The translations under genes were made by a program, and so were the position numbers. 64,000 nt of DNA from NCBI RefSeq assembly GCF_045055655.1, contig NZ_JBANFI010000003.1:186001-250000 (forward strand). The letters run 5' to 3'. This document shows, piece by piece, positions 16,708 through 26,585 of the stretch; positions within the stretch are counted from its first letter, which is position 1, and each line of letters begins with the position of its first letter. Source of the DNA: Marinospirillum alkalitolerans (GTDB lineage: Bacteria; Pseudomonadota; Gammaproteobacteria; Pseudomonadales; Halomonadaceae). A model generated the notes under the pieces. The model saw only the letters and a list, made by a program, of their open reading frames with translations. It was not told the origin of the DNA and did no database searches.

Positions 16708-17439
16708 CTACCAGGGAATCGGCTGTCCATCCCATGCAAAAAAACCACCCGTCTGCTCCGGCGTTAAACCACGCAGCACCTGAAGCAGATAAGCCGCAGA
16801 CTGCCTTGCATCAAATAGCTGCGCAGCCGGTACGCGTGCTTGAAAGGGGGCCGAAAGCGGTGTGTCCGTTGTTCCCGGATGCAGTGTCACACAGAGACTA
16901 CCAGGGTGGGTGCGACGCAATTCAATCGCGGCTGTATGCATCAGCTGATTCAAGGCCGCCTTACTGGCACGATAGGCATACCAGCCGCCTAAGCGATTAT
17001 CGCCAATACTCCCCACACGCGCCGATAAGGACGCAATCACCACAGGCCGCTGCTTGTTGAAGTAAGGCTGCAACTGCTGAAGCAACAAAAGATGATTGAG
17101 CGCATTATGCGTCAGGCTGGTCATCAAGGACTGGCGCTTGAGCTGCTGCAGGGATTTTTCTGGCTGAAGATCTTGCGCCTGATCATGCAGAATCCCAGAT
17201 GTATTGATCAGCCAATCCACTGGATGCCTAGACTGCTGCGCCCAAGCTGCTACCTGCTGGTCATCCGCTAAATCCAGTTGATAACACACCAGACGTGGAT
17301 CTTGCTCAGCCAAGGCCATCAACGCCGTACCAGAGCGACGATAGAGGGCGCTGATCTGCGTCCAGTGCTTTTCCGCCAGACAGCTTTCCACCAGAGCGAG
17401 ACCGATACCACTCCCAGCGCCTGCAATAATAAGATGCAT
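16708..17439 (-). CDS. Short-chain dehydrogenase/reductase
   Basis: A classical SDR of 243 residues with nucleotide-binding GAGSGIG (7-13), NTSG (79-82) in place of NNAG, and the catalytic Ser (about 139) with Y156-x3-K160. It resembles the C-factor-like SDR group of proteobacteria. The substrate cannot be read from the sequence. It is divergent from the DCC protein gene. Confidence 0.9.
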   Translation of the reverse strand: MHLIIAGAGSGIGLALVESCLAEKHWTQISALYRRSGTALMALAEQDPRLVCYQLDLADDQQVAAWAQQSRHPVDWLINTSGILHDQAQDLQPEKSLQQLKRQSLMTSLTHNALNHLLLLQQLQPYFNKQRPVVIASLSARVGSIGDNRLGGWYAYRASKAALNQLMHTAAIELRRTHPGSLCVTLHPGTTDTPLSAPFQARVPAAQLFDARQSAAYLLQVLRGLTPEQTGGFFAWDGQPIPW

Positions 17440-17556
17440 CTGCTACCTCTTGACTCATCGTGGTGAGAGATTCAACTAAGCTTGCCAAAAATAGAACAAA
17501 ACTTATACACTAGCTTAACTCAAGTTTTTCTAACCCGCCATGCCAAGGTAAGCCAC

Positions 17557-17901
17557 ATGCCCGCTGCTCAGCTCTACTATGATGCTTCTTGCGGCCTCTG
17601 CCGACGTGAGATTGATCATCTGCGACCTCAACTTGAACCCCAGGTCGCGCTGGTGGATATCAGCCAAGCCGATTTTGTTCCACCCGCAGGCTATACACTG
17701 GAACAGCTTTATCGGCGCATCCACTTCTTTGATGGGCAGCAGATGCATATTGGCTATGCCGCCTCGGTTGCTTATTGGCGCGCGGCTGGTTTGAAGAAAA
17801 CCGCTTGGCTGCTGAACCTGCCACTGATAAGGCACGTTGGTCATCTTGTTTACGAGCTGTGGGCCAGATGGCGCAGCCGCCACCTGCGTTGCGATCTTTA
17901 G
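17557..17901 (+). CDS. DCC-family thiol-disulfide oxidoreductase-like protein (DUF393)
   Basis: A 114-residue protein with the N-terminal CGLC motif (C12, C15), preceded by YYDAS as in the DCC/YuxK family, which is named for a D-x-x-C-x-x-C pattern. A thioredoxin-like redox role is assumed for the family; targets are unknown. ATG 17557 is chosen because AAGGTAAG lies just upstream and the motif falls at the family position; the frame could extend to 17482 with no ribosome site. It is divergent from the SDR gene with a 117-bp spacer. Confidence 0.88.
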   Translation: MPAAQLYYDASCGLCRREIDHLRPQLEPQVALVDISQADFVPPAGYTLEQLYRRIHFFDGQQMHIGYAASVAYWRAAGLKKTAWLLNLPLIRHVGHLVYELWARWRSRHLRCDL

Positions 17902-18044
17902 CCTCTTATTGCTTCTACCTGCTTCTGCTCAGAAAATATATGCACTGAAGACCTGCCTTTTCTGGTCAGTTGTCTCTTTTTTCACTAGTATGTGAATAAA
18001 CGGCATTCACTAACAAAAGAAGAAATCACCAAGAGGGCTTTTTC

Positions 18045-18980
18045 ATGGCCGGAGTCTTAGCTAGCGTTGATTCACGCACACAACTCGTCGGGCAGAATCG
18101 TCTTGAACTGCTGATGTTTAAACTCCACAGTCAGCAGCTGTTTGCGATTAACGTGTTTAAAGTACAGGAAGTACTGCGCCTCCCCAAACTGGTGAACCTG
18201 CCCGGCCATCATCCTCATGTTGTCGGCGTGGCGCATCTGCGTGGCCAAACCGTACCGGTCATTAATCTGGCTCAGGCCATCGGTATGCCGCCCTTACAGC
18301 CAGGTGAAGCCAGTAACTTGATTGTGACTGAATACAACTCAACCGTGCAGGCTTTCTTGGTGGGCGCGGTGGATCGCATTGTCAACCTGAATTGGGAAGA
18401 CATCATGCCACCGCCACGCACTACAGGTCGGCAGCATTATCTCACCGCAATTACGCGGCTAGAGCAGCAGATTATTGAAATCATTGATGTTGAAAAGGTG
18501 CTGGCTGAAATCAACCCCTATGCGGTGCTCGTCGACACCAGCAATCTCGAAGCGGAACTGCTGGCCGCTGCCAAGGACATGGAAATCCTGATGGTGGATG
18601 ATTCACCCACTGCGATTTCTCAGGTGCGTCAAGCCCTCGAACCCCTTGGCATTACCCTGCATACCGCCACTAACGGTAAGAACGGCCTGAATCAACTCAA
18701 GGCCTGGGCTGCCGATGGTGAGCAGGTTCCTGAAAAACTGCTGATGTTGATCACCGATGCCGAGATGCCCGAAATGGATGGCTATAGCCTGACGACAGCG
18801 GTGCGCCAAGATCCACAGCTCAAAGATTTATTTGTTGTGCTGCATACTTCGATGTCAGGCAACTTCAATAAAGCCATGGTTGAGAAGGTCGGCTGTGACG
18901 ACTTCTTATCTAAATTCCAGCCCAAGCTCCTCGCGGCGCTGGTCGAAAAACGTATCCGAGAAAAAATCGGGCAAGCTTAG
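18045..18980 (+). CDS. cheV: Chemotaxis coupling protein CheV
   Basis: A CheW-like domain (about 15-165, with LPGHHPHVVGVAHLRG and VINL) is fused to a receiver domain (about 185-305), 311 residues in all, as in CheV. The receiver has the acidic pair in LMVDDSP and the phospho-acceptor in LITDAEMPEMDG. It couples chemoreceptors to CheA and its phosphorylation tunes adaptation. No other che gene is adjacent. AGAGGG precedes ATG 18045. The uup gene follows 17 bp downstream on the same strand. Confidence 0.95.
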   Translation: MAGVLASVDSRTQLVGQNRLELLMFKLHSQQLFAINVFKVQEVLRLPKLVNLPGHHPHVVGVAHLRGQTVPVINLAQAIGMPPLQPGEASNLIVTEYNSTVQAFLVGAVDRIVNLNWEDIMPPPRTTGRQHYLTAITRLEQQIIEIIDVEKVLAEINPYAVLVDTSNLEAELLAAAKDMEILMVDDSPTAISQVRQALEPLGITLHTATNGKNGLNQLKAWAADGEQVPEKLLMLITDAEMPEMDGYSLTTAVRQDPQLKDLFVVLHTSMSGNFNKAMVEKVGCDDFLSKFQPKLLAALVEKRIREKIGQA

Positions 18981-18997
18981 GTTATTCATTCCTTCCC

Positions 18998-20917
18998 ATG
19001 ACACTGCTGCGCTTTGAACATCTTCATCTGGCCTATGGCCCAACCCCACTGTTAAATGATGCCAACCTCACTCTGGAAAAGGGTGAGCGGGTGGCACTTC
19101 TTGGACGCAATGGTGCCGGTAAATCCTCGCTGCTCAAACTGGTCGCTGGTGATATTCAGCCGGACGGCGGCGATTTGTGGCGCAAACCCGGCCTTAAAAT
19201 TGGCGTCCTGCCTCAGGTCTTACCTGCTGCGGATGATCGCGATGTCTACGAGGTCGTCGCACTCGGTCTGGCTGAGGCTGGCCGTCTTCTTGAGGCTTTT
19301 CACCATCTCACTCAGCTTCCACCCGATCAGGTCGATCTGGACAAGATGGATGCCCTGCAGCATCAGCTGGATGCCTGTGATGGCTGGTCACTCGGCCAGA
19401 AGGTTGAACAACTACTGAAACGCCTGCATCTGGATGGCAGCGCTAAGATGGCTTCTCTGTCAGGCGGCTGGCGGCGTCGTGTGGCCTTAGCCCAAGCCTT
19501 GATCAGCGAGCCCGATCTCTTACTGCTCGATGAGCCGACCAACCATTTGGACATCGAAACCATCCAGTGGTTAGAAGAACAGATTAAAGCCTTTAATGGC
19601 GCGGTGTTACTGATCACCCACGATCGGGCCTTTATGCAAAATCTAGCCACACGGATGCTGGAGCTGGATCTAGGCCAAATCATCAGCTGGGAAGGCGGTT
19701 ACCAGGATTTTCTGGCCTATAAGGCTCATCAGCTTGAAGTCGAAGCACGACATCAAGCGGCTTTTGATAAAAAACTCGCTCAAGAAGAAGTCTGGATACG
19801 TCAAGGTATCAAGGCACGCCGCACCCGTAATGAAGGCCGCGTGCGCGCCCTGCAAGAACTACGCAAAGAAAGGGCCGCCCGTTTACAGCGTCAGGGTAAG
19901 GCAGATATTCAGCTCGAAGCGGCCGGACAATCAGGCAAGCTGGTCGTTGAACTGAAAAATGTCTCACACAGCTATGGTGATCAACCCGTCATTCGCGATC
20001 TCAGCACGCGTATCCAGCGCGGTGACAAGATCGGTCTTTTGGGGCGCAACGGCGCAGGTAAAACCACACTGCTCAAGATCCTGCTTGGTCAGCTGACACC
20101 AGAAGCCGGTGAAGTCAAACTCGGCACACAGCTTGAAGTGGCTTATTTTGATCAGCTGCGCGGCCAGTTAGACCCGAGCAAAACGGTCCTGGATAACCTG
20201 GCTGAAGGGCGCACCAGTGTCACGATTAATGGGCGCGATAAGCATGTGATTGGCTACCTACAGGATTTTCTGTTTACGCCTGATCGAGCACGCCAGCCAG
20301 TCAGCGCGCTTTCTGGTGGAGAACAAAATCGCCTGCTGCTGGCCAAGCTCTTCGCCAAGCCTGCCAACTTACTGGTGATGGATGAGCCAACCAATGATCT
20401 GGACCTTGAGACGCTCGAACTCCTCGAAGAGCTACTGCTGAATTACGAAGGCACACTGCTGCTGGTCAGCCATGATCGCGCCTTCTTGGATAGCGTGGTC
20501 ACAGGTATTCTGGCCTTTGAAGAGCAGGGACGCATTAAGGAATATGTTGGCGGCTATGAAGACTGGCTACGCCAAGGCGGGCGTTTTCCAGAGCTTGGCA
20601 GCAACAAAGGCGCGGCACAAATCTCTCGTTTAGAAGAGGTGTCTCCGCCAGCTGCGCCCACTGCGGCTGTACAACCCAAAGTGGAGACAGCACCAACCAA
20701 AAAGCTCAGCTACAAGTTGCAGCGTGAACTCGATCAGCTTCCCGCTGAGATCGAGGCTCTGGAAACTGCGATTGCCGCACAGGAAGCCAAGATCAGCCAA
20801 GCTGATTTTTACCAGCAAAGCTCTGAAGTGGTCGCTCAAGAGCTGGCGGACCTCGAAGCCTTACAGGCAGAGTTAGAAGGCAAAATGGAACGCTGGCTGG
20901 AACTTGAAGCGCTCTAA
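18998..20917 (+). CDS. uup: ABC-F ATPase Uup
   Basis: A 639-residue soluble ABC-F protein with two nucleotide-binding domains: Walker A GRNGAGKS near 36 and again near 350, LSGGWRRR and LSGGEQNR signatures, and DEPTNHLD / DEPTNDLD Walker B. A linker with charged helices and a C-terminal coiled coil (about 570-639) matches the Uup subgroup (E. coli 635 residues). Family members act on ribosomes or DNA branch structures; Uup affects precise transposon excision. The start ATG 18998 has no clear ribosome site, so it may depend on cheV translation. Confidence 0.93.
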   Translation: MTLLRFEHLHLAYGPTPLLNDANLTLEKGERVALLGRNGAGKSSLLKLVAGDIQPDGGDLWRKPGLKIGVLPQVLPAADDRDVYEVVALGLAEAGRLLEAFHHLTQLPPDQVDLDKMDALQHQLDACDGWSLGQKVEQLLKRLHLDGSAKMASLSGGWRRRVALAQALISEPDLLLLDEPTNHLDIETIQWLEEQIKAFNGAVLLITHDRAFMQNLATRMLELDLGQIISWEGGYQDFLAYKAHQLEVEARHQAAFDKKLAQEEVWIRQGIKARRTRNEGRVRALQELRKERAARLQRQGKADIQLEAAGQSGKLVVELKNVSHSYGDQPVIRDLSTRIQRGDKIGLLGRNGAGKTTLLKILLGQLTPEAGEVKLGTQLEVAYFDQLRGQLDPSKTVLDNLAEGRTSVTINGRDKHVIGYLQDFLFTPDRARQPVSALSGGEQNRLLLAKLFAKPANLLVMDEPTNDLDLETLELLEELLLNYEGTLLLVSHDRAFLDSVVTGILAFEEQGRIKEYVGGYEDWLRQGGRFPELGSNKGAAQISRLEEVSPPAAPTAAVQPKVETAPTKKLSYKLQRELDQLPAEIEALETAIAAQEAKISQADFYQQSSEVVAQELADLEALQAELEGKMERWLELEAL

Positions 20918-20952
20918 AACTCGATACACTCTAGGGTAGACAGCTGAAAGCA

Positions 20953-20982
20953 ACCCCACTTCATGGACGAAGTGGGTTCCTT
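20953..20982. terminator. Hairpin between convergent uup and diguanylate cyclase genes
   Basis: CCCACTTC at 20955-20962 pairs with GAAGTGGG at 20969-20976 around a 6-nt loop. Only short T runs flank it (TTCCTT on plus). It is a plausible shared stop for both convergent genes. Confidence 0.5.
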
Positions 20983-22018
20983 AAAAAAGATCCACCGAGC
21001 CGGTTTTAGGCCGCTTCTCTTTCATCAAGCCTTGATCCAAAAGCTCCTGATAAAAATGAAGCTGATTACGACCATGACTTTTGGCGTAGTAGAGCGCCTG
21101 ATCAGCCTGATCAAGCAGCGAAGAGGCCAAATGCCGATTAGTCAGCTGCACCACACCAATACTGGCGGTCACCTGCCCAACCTGAGGGAAGGGATAGCTT
21201 TCTATCGCACGATGCAGGCGTGTAAAGAGCTTTTTCGCTTCTGCTAAACCACCACAGTGAGCGACGATCACAAATTCCTCACCACCAAAACGATAGAGAT
21301 AGTCTGTACGGCGAAAGTTCTGCTGCATCAAGCGCGAGATCAGTATCAATACTTCATCACCAAAGATATGGCCATAGGTGTCATTGACCTGCTTAAAGTG
21401 ATCAATATCCAGTACCGCCATCCAGTGATGATCAACCTTAGCGGCCAAGACACGGCGGCGATCATCTGCATCAGCAAGAATATTGGGATCAATCAACTCT
21501 TGGCTGATGCGTAAGAAGTTCTCATCAAAGGTTTTCCGATTCAGCAGCCCTGTCAGCTCATCCGTTTGCGCATCTTCGAGCAGGCGGCAGAAGTTATGAT
21601 AAATACGAAAGAAACTGCTGATCAGATGTTCTTCCGTTGCCACCAGTGGTTCTTGACTGCCGATCAATAGGCAAAAGTGGATGTCATGCATATCCACTAC
21701 AGGAAAGGCACACAGATAGGAAGCATCCGCTGCCTGCACAAAACAAGGCTGCCCCTGCTGCAAGGCACGACGAACCAAGTCTGAAGCGGGCTGAGATTGC
21801 GCCTGCTCTGGTTGCAGCTCGACGACATCGGACTGGGCGGGCTGGTAACTGAGCGCGATCAATAGTCGGTAGGCCTCATCCACCTTGTATAACTGCAAGG
21901 AGAGTGGATTTAAGATTTCATGCAGGGTTTTCAACAGGCTCAGCTCTAAACGCTGGACATCCCTGTAGCTGGTAATGTGCGCTAGGCTGTCTAGCAACTG
22001 ATGAAGTCGATGAGGCAT
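20981..22018 (-). CDS. GGDEF diguanylate cyclase with GAF-like N-terminus
   Basis: A 345-residue cytoplasmic protein. The N-terminal about 150 residues look like a GAF-type sensor, and a GGDEF domain follows. The active-site loop is FGGEEF near 244-249 and the product-inhibition site RRTD lies exactly five residues before it, so an active, feedback-inhibited cyclase is expected. It makes c-di-GMP from two GTP. It is a single gene, convergent with uup, and its promoter lies in the 190-bp gap before the MFS gene 22209-23390. Confidence 0.93.
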   Translation of the reverse strand: MPHRLHQLLDSLAHITSYRDVQRLELSLLKTLHEILNPLSLQLYKVDEAYRLLIALSYQPAQSDVVELQPEQAQSQPASDLVRRALQQGQPCFVQAADASYLCAFPVVDMHDIHFCLLIGSQEPLVATEEHLISSFFRIYHNFCRLLEDAQTDELTGLLNRKTFDENFLRISQELIDPNILADADDRRRVLAAKVDHHWMAVLDIDHFKQVNDTYGHIFGDEVLILISRLMQQNFRRTDYLYRFGGEEFVIVAHCGGLAEAKKLFTRLHRAIESYPFPQVGQVTASIGVVQLTNRHLASSLLDQADQALYYAKSHGRNQLHFYQELLDQGLMKEKRPKTGSVDLF

Positions 22019-22208
22019 AGTCTGACCAGAAATCCATAATCAAGTTGATTCCAATATGCTACATGAAGCTTGTCAGCGAGTTAACAAAAAAACACCAAAA
22101 ATCACCTTTTTTGCCCCGAGACATCAACAAAGAGTGCAAACATGCATTAGACATCACTTATAAAAAATCACCACCATGCTATGCTCTGCCTTTTGTTAAG
22201 GAAAAATC

Positions 22209-23390
22209 ATGCTTCCACTGAATGTCTGGGGCCTCTCTCTCGGGCAAGCCTTGCTGATTAGCGGCAATATCCTGCTGGTCTCAGTTGGCGCCCTAATTGG
22301 CCAGCAGCTGGCCCCCACACCAGCCTACACCACCCTTCCTATCGCTTTACAGTTTTTAGGGCTGATGAGCATCACCCTACCTGCTGCGCTGCTAATGGGC
22401 TGGATGGGCCGTAAAATTGGTTTTTTACTCGGCAACCTGCTTGGCCTCGTCGGTGCCGGACTGGCCTATCTTGCTCTACTCGAGCACAGCTTTATATTGT
22501 TTTGTAGCGCCACCTTTTTGCTGGGCATGGCCATTGGCGTTGGACAGCAGTACCGCTTTGCCGCAGTCGAGGCCTGCTCTCCCCAGCAAGCTGCACTCGC
22601 AATCAGTCTAGTCATGGGTGGAGGCGTACTCGCGGCACTGATTGGTCCCAATTTGGCCATCTGGTCACAGGCCTTTTATCCTGATTCTCCCTTTTTGGGC
22701 GCTTTTGCCGCACTATTTGGGCTCTATCTGCTCACACTACTGCTGATTCTGCTACTCCCCTTGCCTCAGCCAAGTCCTCAGGAGCAAGCCAGGGGTGGGC
22801 GACCTTATCGTCAGCTGCTCCAACAACCTCAGCTGGTTGCAGCCATTCTCGCGGGCAGTCTAGGCTATGCGGTGATGGTGTTACTGATGACGGCAACACC
22901 CCTGGCCATGCATCAGGATGGCTATGCTTTTCACGATACAGCCAGCATTATTCAGTGGCATGTGTTGGGTATGTTTTTGCCTTCGTTTATCACCGGTCGC
23001 CTGATTCAGCGCTTTGGCACACGCCATGTGATTCAAGCGGGATGCTGGCTGCTGCTGGGATGTGTTCTGGTCAGTCAGCTTGGCAGAGACTACTGGCACT
23101 TCTGGGTTGCGCTGGTGGCGCTTGGCATAGGCTGGAATTTCACCTTTATCGGTGCTACTCACCTGCTGACACAAAGCTACGCTCCTCAGGAAAAAGCTCG
23201 GGTCCAAGGAATGAATGACTTTTTTGTCTTTGGGTTTTCGGCCCTCGCCAGTCTGCTAGCAGGGCATTTGCATCACTGGCTGGGCTGGGAGCAGCTCAAC
23301 CTGTGGATGCTACCCTGTATTGCGCTGGTCATGCTTGCACTTTATGGATTGAAACCACGCCAAGCACAGCCAGCACAAAATCACAGCTAA
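22209..23390 (+). CDS. MFS transporter
   Basis: A 393-residue protein with about 12 membrane segments. The loop 2-3 motif GWMGRKIGF matches the MFS signature (GxxxDRxGRR-like, shortened). The substrate is not evident. AAGGAA precedes ATG 22209. It ends 13 bp from the convergent LysR gene 23403-24287; it is not obviously that regulator's target, since the other MFS gene sits divergently at the regulator's promoter. Confidence 0.9.
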   Translation: MLPLNVWGLSLGQALLISGNILLVSVGALIGQQLAPTPAYTTLPIALQFLGLMSITLPAALLMGWMGRKIGFLLGNLLGLVGAGLAYLALLEHSFILFCSATFLLGMAIGVGQQYRFAAVEACSPQQAALAISLVMGGGVLAALIGPNLAIWSQAFYPDSPFLGAFAALFGLYLLTLLLILLLPLPQPSPQEQARGGRPYRQLLQQPQLVAAILAGSLGYAVMVLLMTATPLAMHQDGYAFHDTASIIQWHVLGMFLPSFITGRLIQRFGTRHVIQAGCWLLLGCVLVSQLGRDYWHFWVALVALGIGWNFTFIGATHLLTQSYAPQEKARVQGMNDFFVFGFSALASLLAGHLHHWLGWEQLNLWMLPCIALVMLALYGLKPRQAQPAQNHS

Positions 23391-23402
23391 CAACGCCAGA
23401 CG

Positions 23403-24287
23403 CTAGTTGGCGGCCACTTCGGCATGCTCAAGCAAAAAGTCAACAAAGGCGCGATCAGCAATCGATTGGTACGCGCCTTTTTTCCAAGCAATCGACATAT
23501 TCAAAAACACGCGCTCTTTGAAGGGGACAGCAATCAAATCGGGTTCATCCTTGAGCACCATTTTCAAAAAAACAGTAATGCCAAAGCCTTGGCGCACAAT
23601 GGATTTGGTCAGCGGGATCAAGTTGGATTCAAACGCAACCTTGGGAGTCAGCCCGGATTTTTCGCACACACGATCAATAAACTCACGGTGGAAGTAGCCT
23701 TCTTTAAAGAGCACCAGCTCTTCTTCAAAGAAATCGGCAAAACTCACCGCATCCATATCAGCAAAACGATGATCAGATGGCACACAGACCACCATTTCTT
23801 CTTGTAAGAATGAAACGGCCTCTAAATCGGGGGGCACACGATCAGCGACGATCACCCCCACATCAAGGGTACCTTCACGAATTTTCTTCTGGATGCTGCG
23901 CGTGCCATCTTCAAAGACGGCCAGATTCAAATTCTGATGCCGGTGCTTAAAAGCCATCAGAATAGGTGGAAAATAATAGGAACCCAGCATACTTGGAATC
24001 CCGATGCGCACCTCTCCCTTGGTCAGGCCACGCGCCTCATTGAGCGCCAGCTCAGCGGCTTCCACCTCATCGAGAATGCGTCGTGCATGCACCAGCAGCA
24101 GCGCACCCTCCGCTGTTGGCTTCACCTTCTTTTCACCCCGATCAAGCAAGGACAAGCCGAGCTGCTTTTCCATATTACGAATGGACATACTGACCGCGGG
24201 CTGGGCCACACCCAAACGTTCAGCCGCCAAGGTAAAGCTCCCCAAATCAGCCACAGCAACCAGATAACGCAAAGGACGAATATCCAT
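23403..24287 (-). CDS. LysR-family transcriptional regulator
   Basis: This 294-residue LysR protein has its winged helix-turn-helix at about 3-60 (FTLAAERLGVAQPAVSMSIRNME) and an effector domain at about 90-290. It is divergent from the MFS gene at 24409 across 121 bp, the classic arrangement in which a LysR protein controls the neighbouring transporter and itself. The effector is unknown. ATG 24287 has AAGG upstream. Confidence 0.92.
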   Translation of the reverse strand: MDIRPLRYLVAVADLGSFTLAAERLGVAQPAVSMSIRNMEKQLGLSLLDRGEKKVKPTAEGALLLVHARRILDEVEAAELALNEARGLTKGEVRIGIPSMLGSYYFPPILMAFKHRHQNLNLAVFEDGTRSIQKKIREGTLDVGVIVADRVPPDLEAVSFLQEEMVVCVPSDHRFADMDAVSFADFFEEELVLFKEGYFHREFIDRVCEKSGLTPKVAFESNLIPLTKSIVRQGFGITVFLKMVLKDEPDLIAVPFKERVFLNMSIAWKKGAYQSIADRAFVDFLLEHAEVAAN

Positions 24288-24408
24288 AACATGACCTTAT
24301 CTTGAGTATTGGTAGGATATATTTCGCTTATTGTATCAGAGGGCGTAGAGTGAGAACACCTCTTGATGTATCACTCTTGTCTATATTTCTTATACCAAAC
24401 TTAACGCC

Positions 24409-25650
24409 ATGATTAAAGAAAAATCACCCGAATTTTGGCGGGCCACGCTCGCGCTGGGCTGCGGCTCGTTTATGATCTTCAGTAACCTCTATGTCACTCA
24501 ACCCTTACTCCCTGAATTCAAAACTATTTTTGGCATTTCTTCTTTAGAAGCCAATGCTTCTCTGGCCTTAGCAAGCCTGACCCTCGGCTTATCGCTGCTA
24601 TTTTATGGCCCCCTGTCTGATGCGCTCGGGCGCAAAAAAATCATGCTAATCACCATGATCGGCGTCGTACTGGTCACCTTTTTACTCGCCTGGGCGCCCA
24701 ACTACCCTAGTCTTTTGGTCCTACGCGCGATTCAAGGCTTTTTGCTCGGCGGTCTTCCCGCCATTGCGATTGGCTATATGGGGGATGAGTTCTCCAAAAA
24801 GGCCGTCGCGCTGGCTGTCGGTTTCTATATTGCCGCCAACTCTCTAGGAGGCATTAATGGCCGGCTTTTTTCAGGCTGGATGGCAGATCTTTTTGATTGG
24901 CGAGCGAGCTTCTTGGCTGCTGGTTGCTTATCGTTGGTGTGTTTAGCCGTGTTCTGGTGGGCCTTGCCACCTTCACGTCATTTTCAAGCGCAACGCTTTG
25001 GCTGGTCTTCTTTTATACGTCCTTTAGGACTGCATCTGCGTCATCCGCTTCTCTTAGTGGCCTACCTGATTGGCGGGCTGAACTTTTTTATCTTTGTCAA
25101 TCAATACAGCTATATCACCTATCTGCTAGCAGGTGAGCCTTGGCAGCTCGCCAGTCGCTGGTTGGGCCTACTCTTTTTGACCTATTTAAGCGGCACCTGG
25201 GCAGCCAGTATATCTGGACGTGTCGCCTTGGTGCTGGCGCAACCTTACTGTATGGCACTGGGGATCAGCCTGATGCTACTGGGCAGTGGCCTCACTCTCT
25301 TCCCTAGCCTGATCAGTATCCTGCTTGGGCTATTGGTGAGCAGTTTTGGCTTCTTTTTCTGTCACTCCAATGCTTCAAGCTGGGTCAGCCGCCAAGCGAC
25401 CGAAGCGCGCGCCAGTGCCTCAAGCCTCTACCTGGTGTTCTATTATCTCGGAGCCAGCAGCGGTGCTTTTTACCTCGACCCCTTTTGGCGTTGGGCCGCC
25501 TGGCCTGGGGTGGTCGCAGGCTCAGTCGTGATCCTGCTGATCACGCTTGGGTGCAGCCTGTGGCTCGCGCGTCAGGATGGACGCACACTCAGCCAGCTCC
25601 ATGCTGCACCGAATCACACGACACAAGCCGAGAAGCCGCAGGCTTCTTAA
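24409..25650 (+). CDS. MFS transporter, YnfM-like
   Basis: A 413-residue, 12-segment MFS protein. The cytoplasmic motif GPLSDALGRKKIM between segments 2 and 3 is intact, and the N-terminus (YVTQPLLPEF) matches the YnfM/arabinose-efflux-like drug:proton antiporter group. It is likely controlled by the divergent LysR gene. Its stop codon overlaps the stop of the convergent TauE/SafE-type gene by three bases. The substrate is unknown. Confidence 0.9.
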   Translation: MIKEKSPEFWRATLALGCGSFMIFSNLYVTQPLLPEFKTIFGISSLEANASLALASLTLGLSLLFYGPLSDALGRKKIMLITMIGVVLVTFLLAWAPNYPSLLVLRAIQGFLLGGLPAIAIGYMGDEFSKKAVALAVGFYIAANSLGGINGRLFSGWMADLFDWRASFLAAGCLSLVCLAVFWWALPPSRHFQAQRFGWSSFIRPLGLHLRHPLLLVAYLIGGLNFFIFVNQYSYITYLLAGEPWQLASRWLGLLFLTYLSGTWAASISGRVALVLAQPYCMALGISLMLLGSGLTLFPSLISILLGLLVSSFGFFFCHSNASSWVSRQATEARASASSLYLVFYYLGASSGAFYLDPFWRWAAWPGVVAGSVVILLITLGCSLWLARQDGRTLSQLHAAPNHTTQAEKPQAS

Positions 25651-26423
25651 AAGGTGTGTGCGGTTTCAGTCAGCGCTTGATAAGCATCCCAGAGCAAACG
25701 CATGGCCAGCAGCGTCAGTATCCAATGGATAATGCGTGCAAAACGCTGATCGCTCATGCGTCCAAGAATCTTAAGTCCTAGCCAGGTGCCAACAGCTCCC
25801 GCTGCAATCATCAATAGAATCAGGCCAAGCCACTGTTGAAATAAAAAGCCTGCACCACCAAATACCACGGCTTTGGGCAGATGCTGTAAACTCATCGCTG
25901 CAGCAAAATTGGCGACGGTACGAAAACGCTCCCCCTGCTGCTGTTGCTTGATAAAGGCCATCACCAACGGCCCTGTTGCCCCAGCAAACATACTCAGAAA
26001 ACTGGTCGAGATCGCTGTTGCTAAAGTGCCCAAGCGACCTAGGCCAATGCTTGGAATCGCAGGCCCCCAGCATAAAAAGAGAATAAAACCAGCAATAATC
26101 AACTGTAGCCAAGCAAGCGGCAGCTGCACCAAAAACACACTGGCGATCCACGCGCCCATCACCGCGCCAGGCGCAAAAATCAGCAGCATCTTAAAATCCA
26201 GATGTCGCCAGGTCATCAGCGCCCGATTGGCATTCGAACCTAGCTGCACCATACCATGTACCGGAATAATCGCCGCCGGTGGCAAGATCAGCGCCAAAAT
26301 GGCGAGTAGCAATACACCACCTCCCACGCCAAAACTGGCCGTCAACACCGACGTCAGCGCGGCGGCCACAATCAGTAGCAGTTGAATACTGGCACTTAAT
26401 TCAGCGGGAAAAAAAGCCGTCAC
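25647..26423 (-). CDS. TauE/SafE-family (TSUP) membrane transporter
   Basis: A 258-residue protein with about eight membrane segments. The N-terminal half has the family pattern GVGGGVLLLAILALILPP and PVHGMVQLGSN, and the second repeat has FLSMFAGATGPLV. TSUP proteins export sulfite, sulfoacetate or related anions; the substrate here is not determinable. GTG 26423 is preceded by AGGAG at good spacing. It is divergent from ycbL. Confidence 0.9.
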   Translation of the reverse strand: MTAFFPAELSASIQLLLIVAAALTSVLTASFGVGGGVLLLAILALILPPAAIIPVHGMVQLGSNANRALMTWRHLDFKMLLIFAPGAVMGAWIASVFLVQLPLAWLQLIIAGFILFLCWGPAIPSIGLGRLGTLATAISTSFLSMFAGATGPLVMAFIKQQQQGERFRTVANFAAAMSLQHLPKAVVFGGAGFLFQQWLGLILLMIAAGAVGTWLGLKILGRMSDQRFARIIHWILTLLAMRLLWDAYQALTETAHTF

Positions 26424-26585
26424 CTTCGATCTCCTGAGTCAGCACAAAACACATCTAGAGAAGACATCACAAAAAAAGCATAATATTGAGTCTGCATTTT
26501 GCTGCATCTTGTCTAGAAGCAGCAGAGAGAGGCCTGATCTCACCTTCGGTCTCATCGCTTTATCCCAGCCATCAGGAGTCAGCCT

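Noticed and set aside
24288..24408. LysR-type T-N11-A boxes in the divergent LysR/MFS region
   Set aside because: The motif is too short to distinguish from chance; several weak candidates exist and none is a good palindrome.
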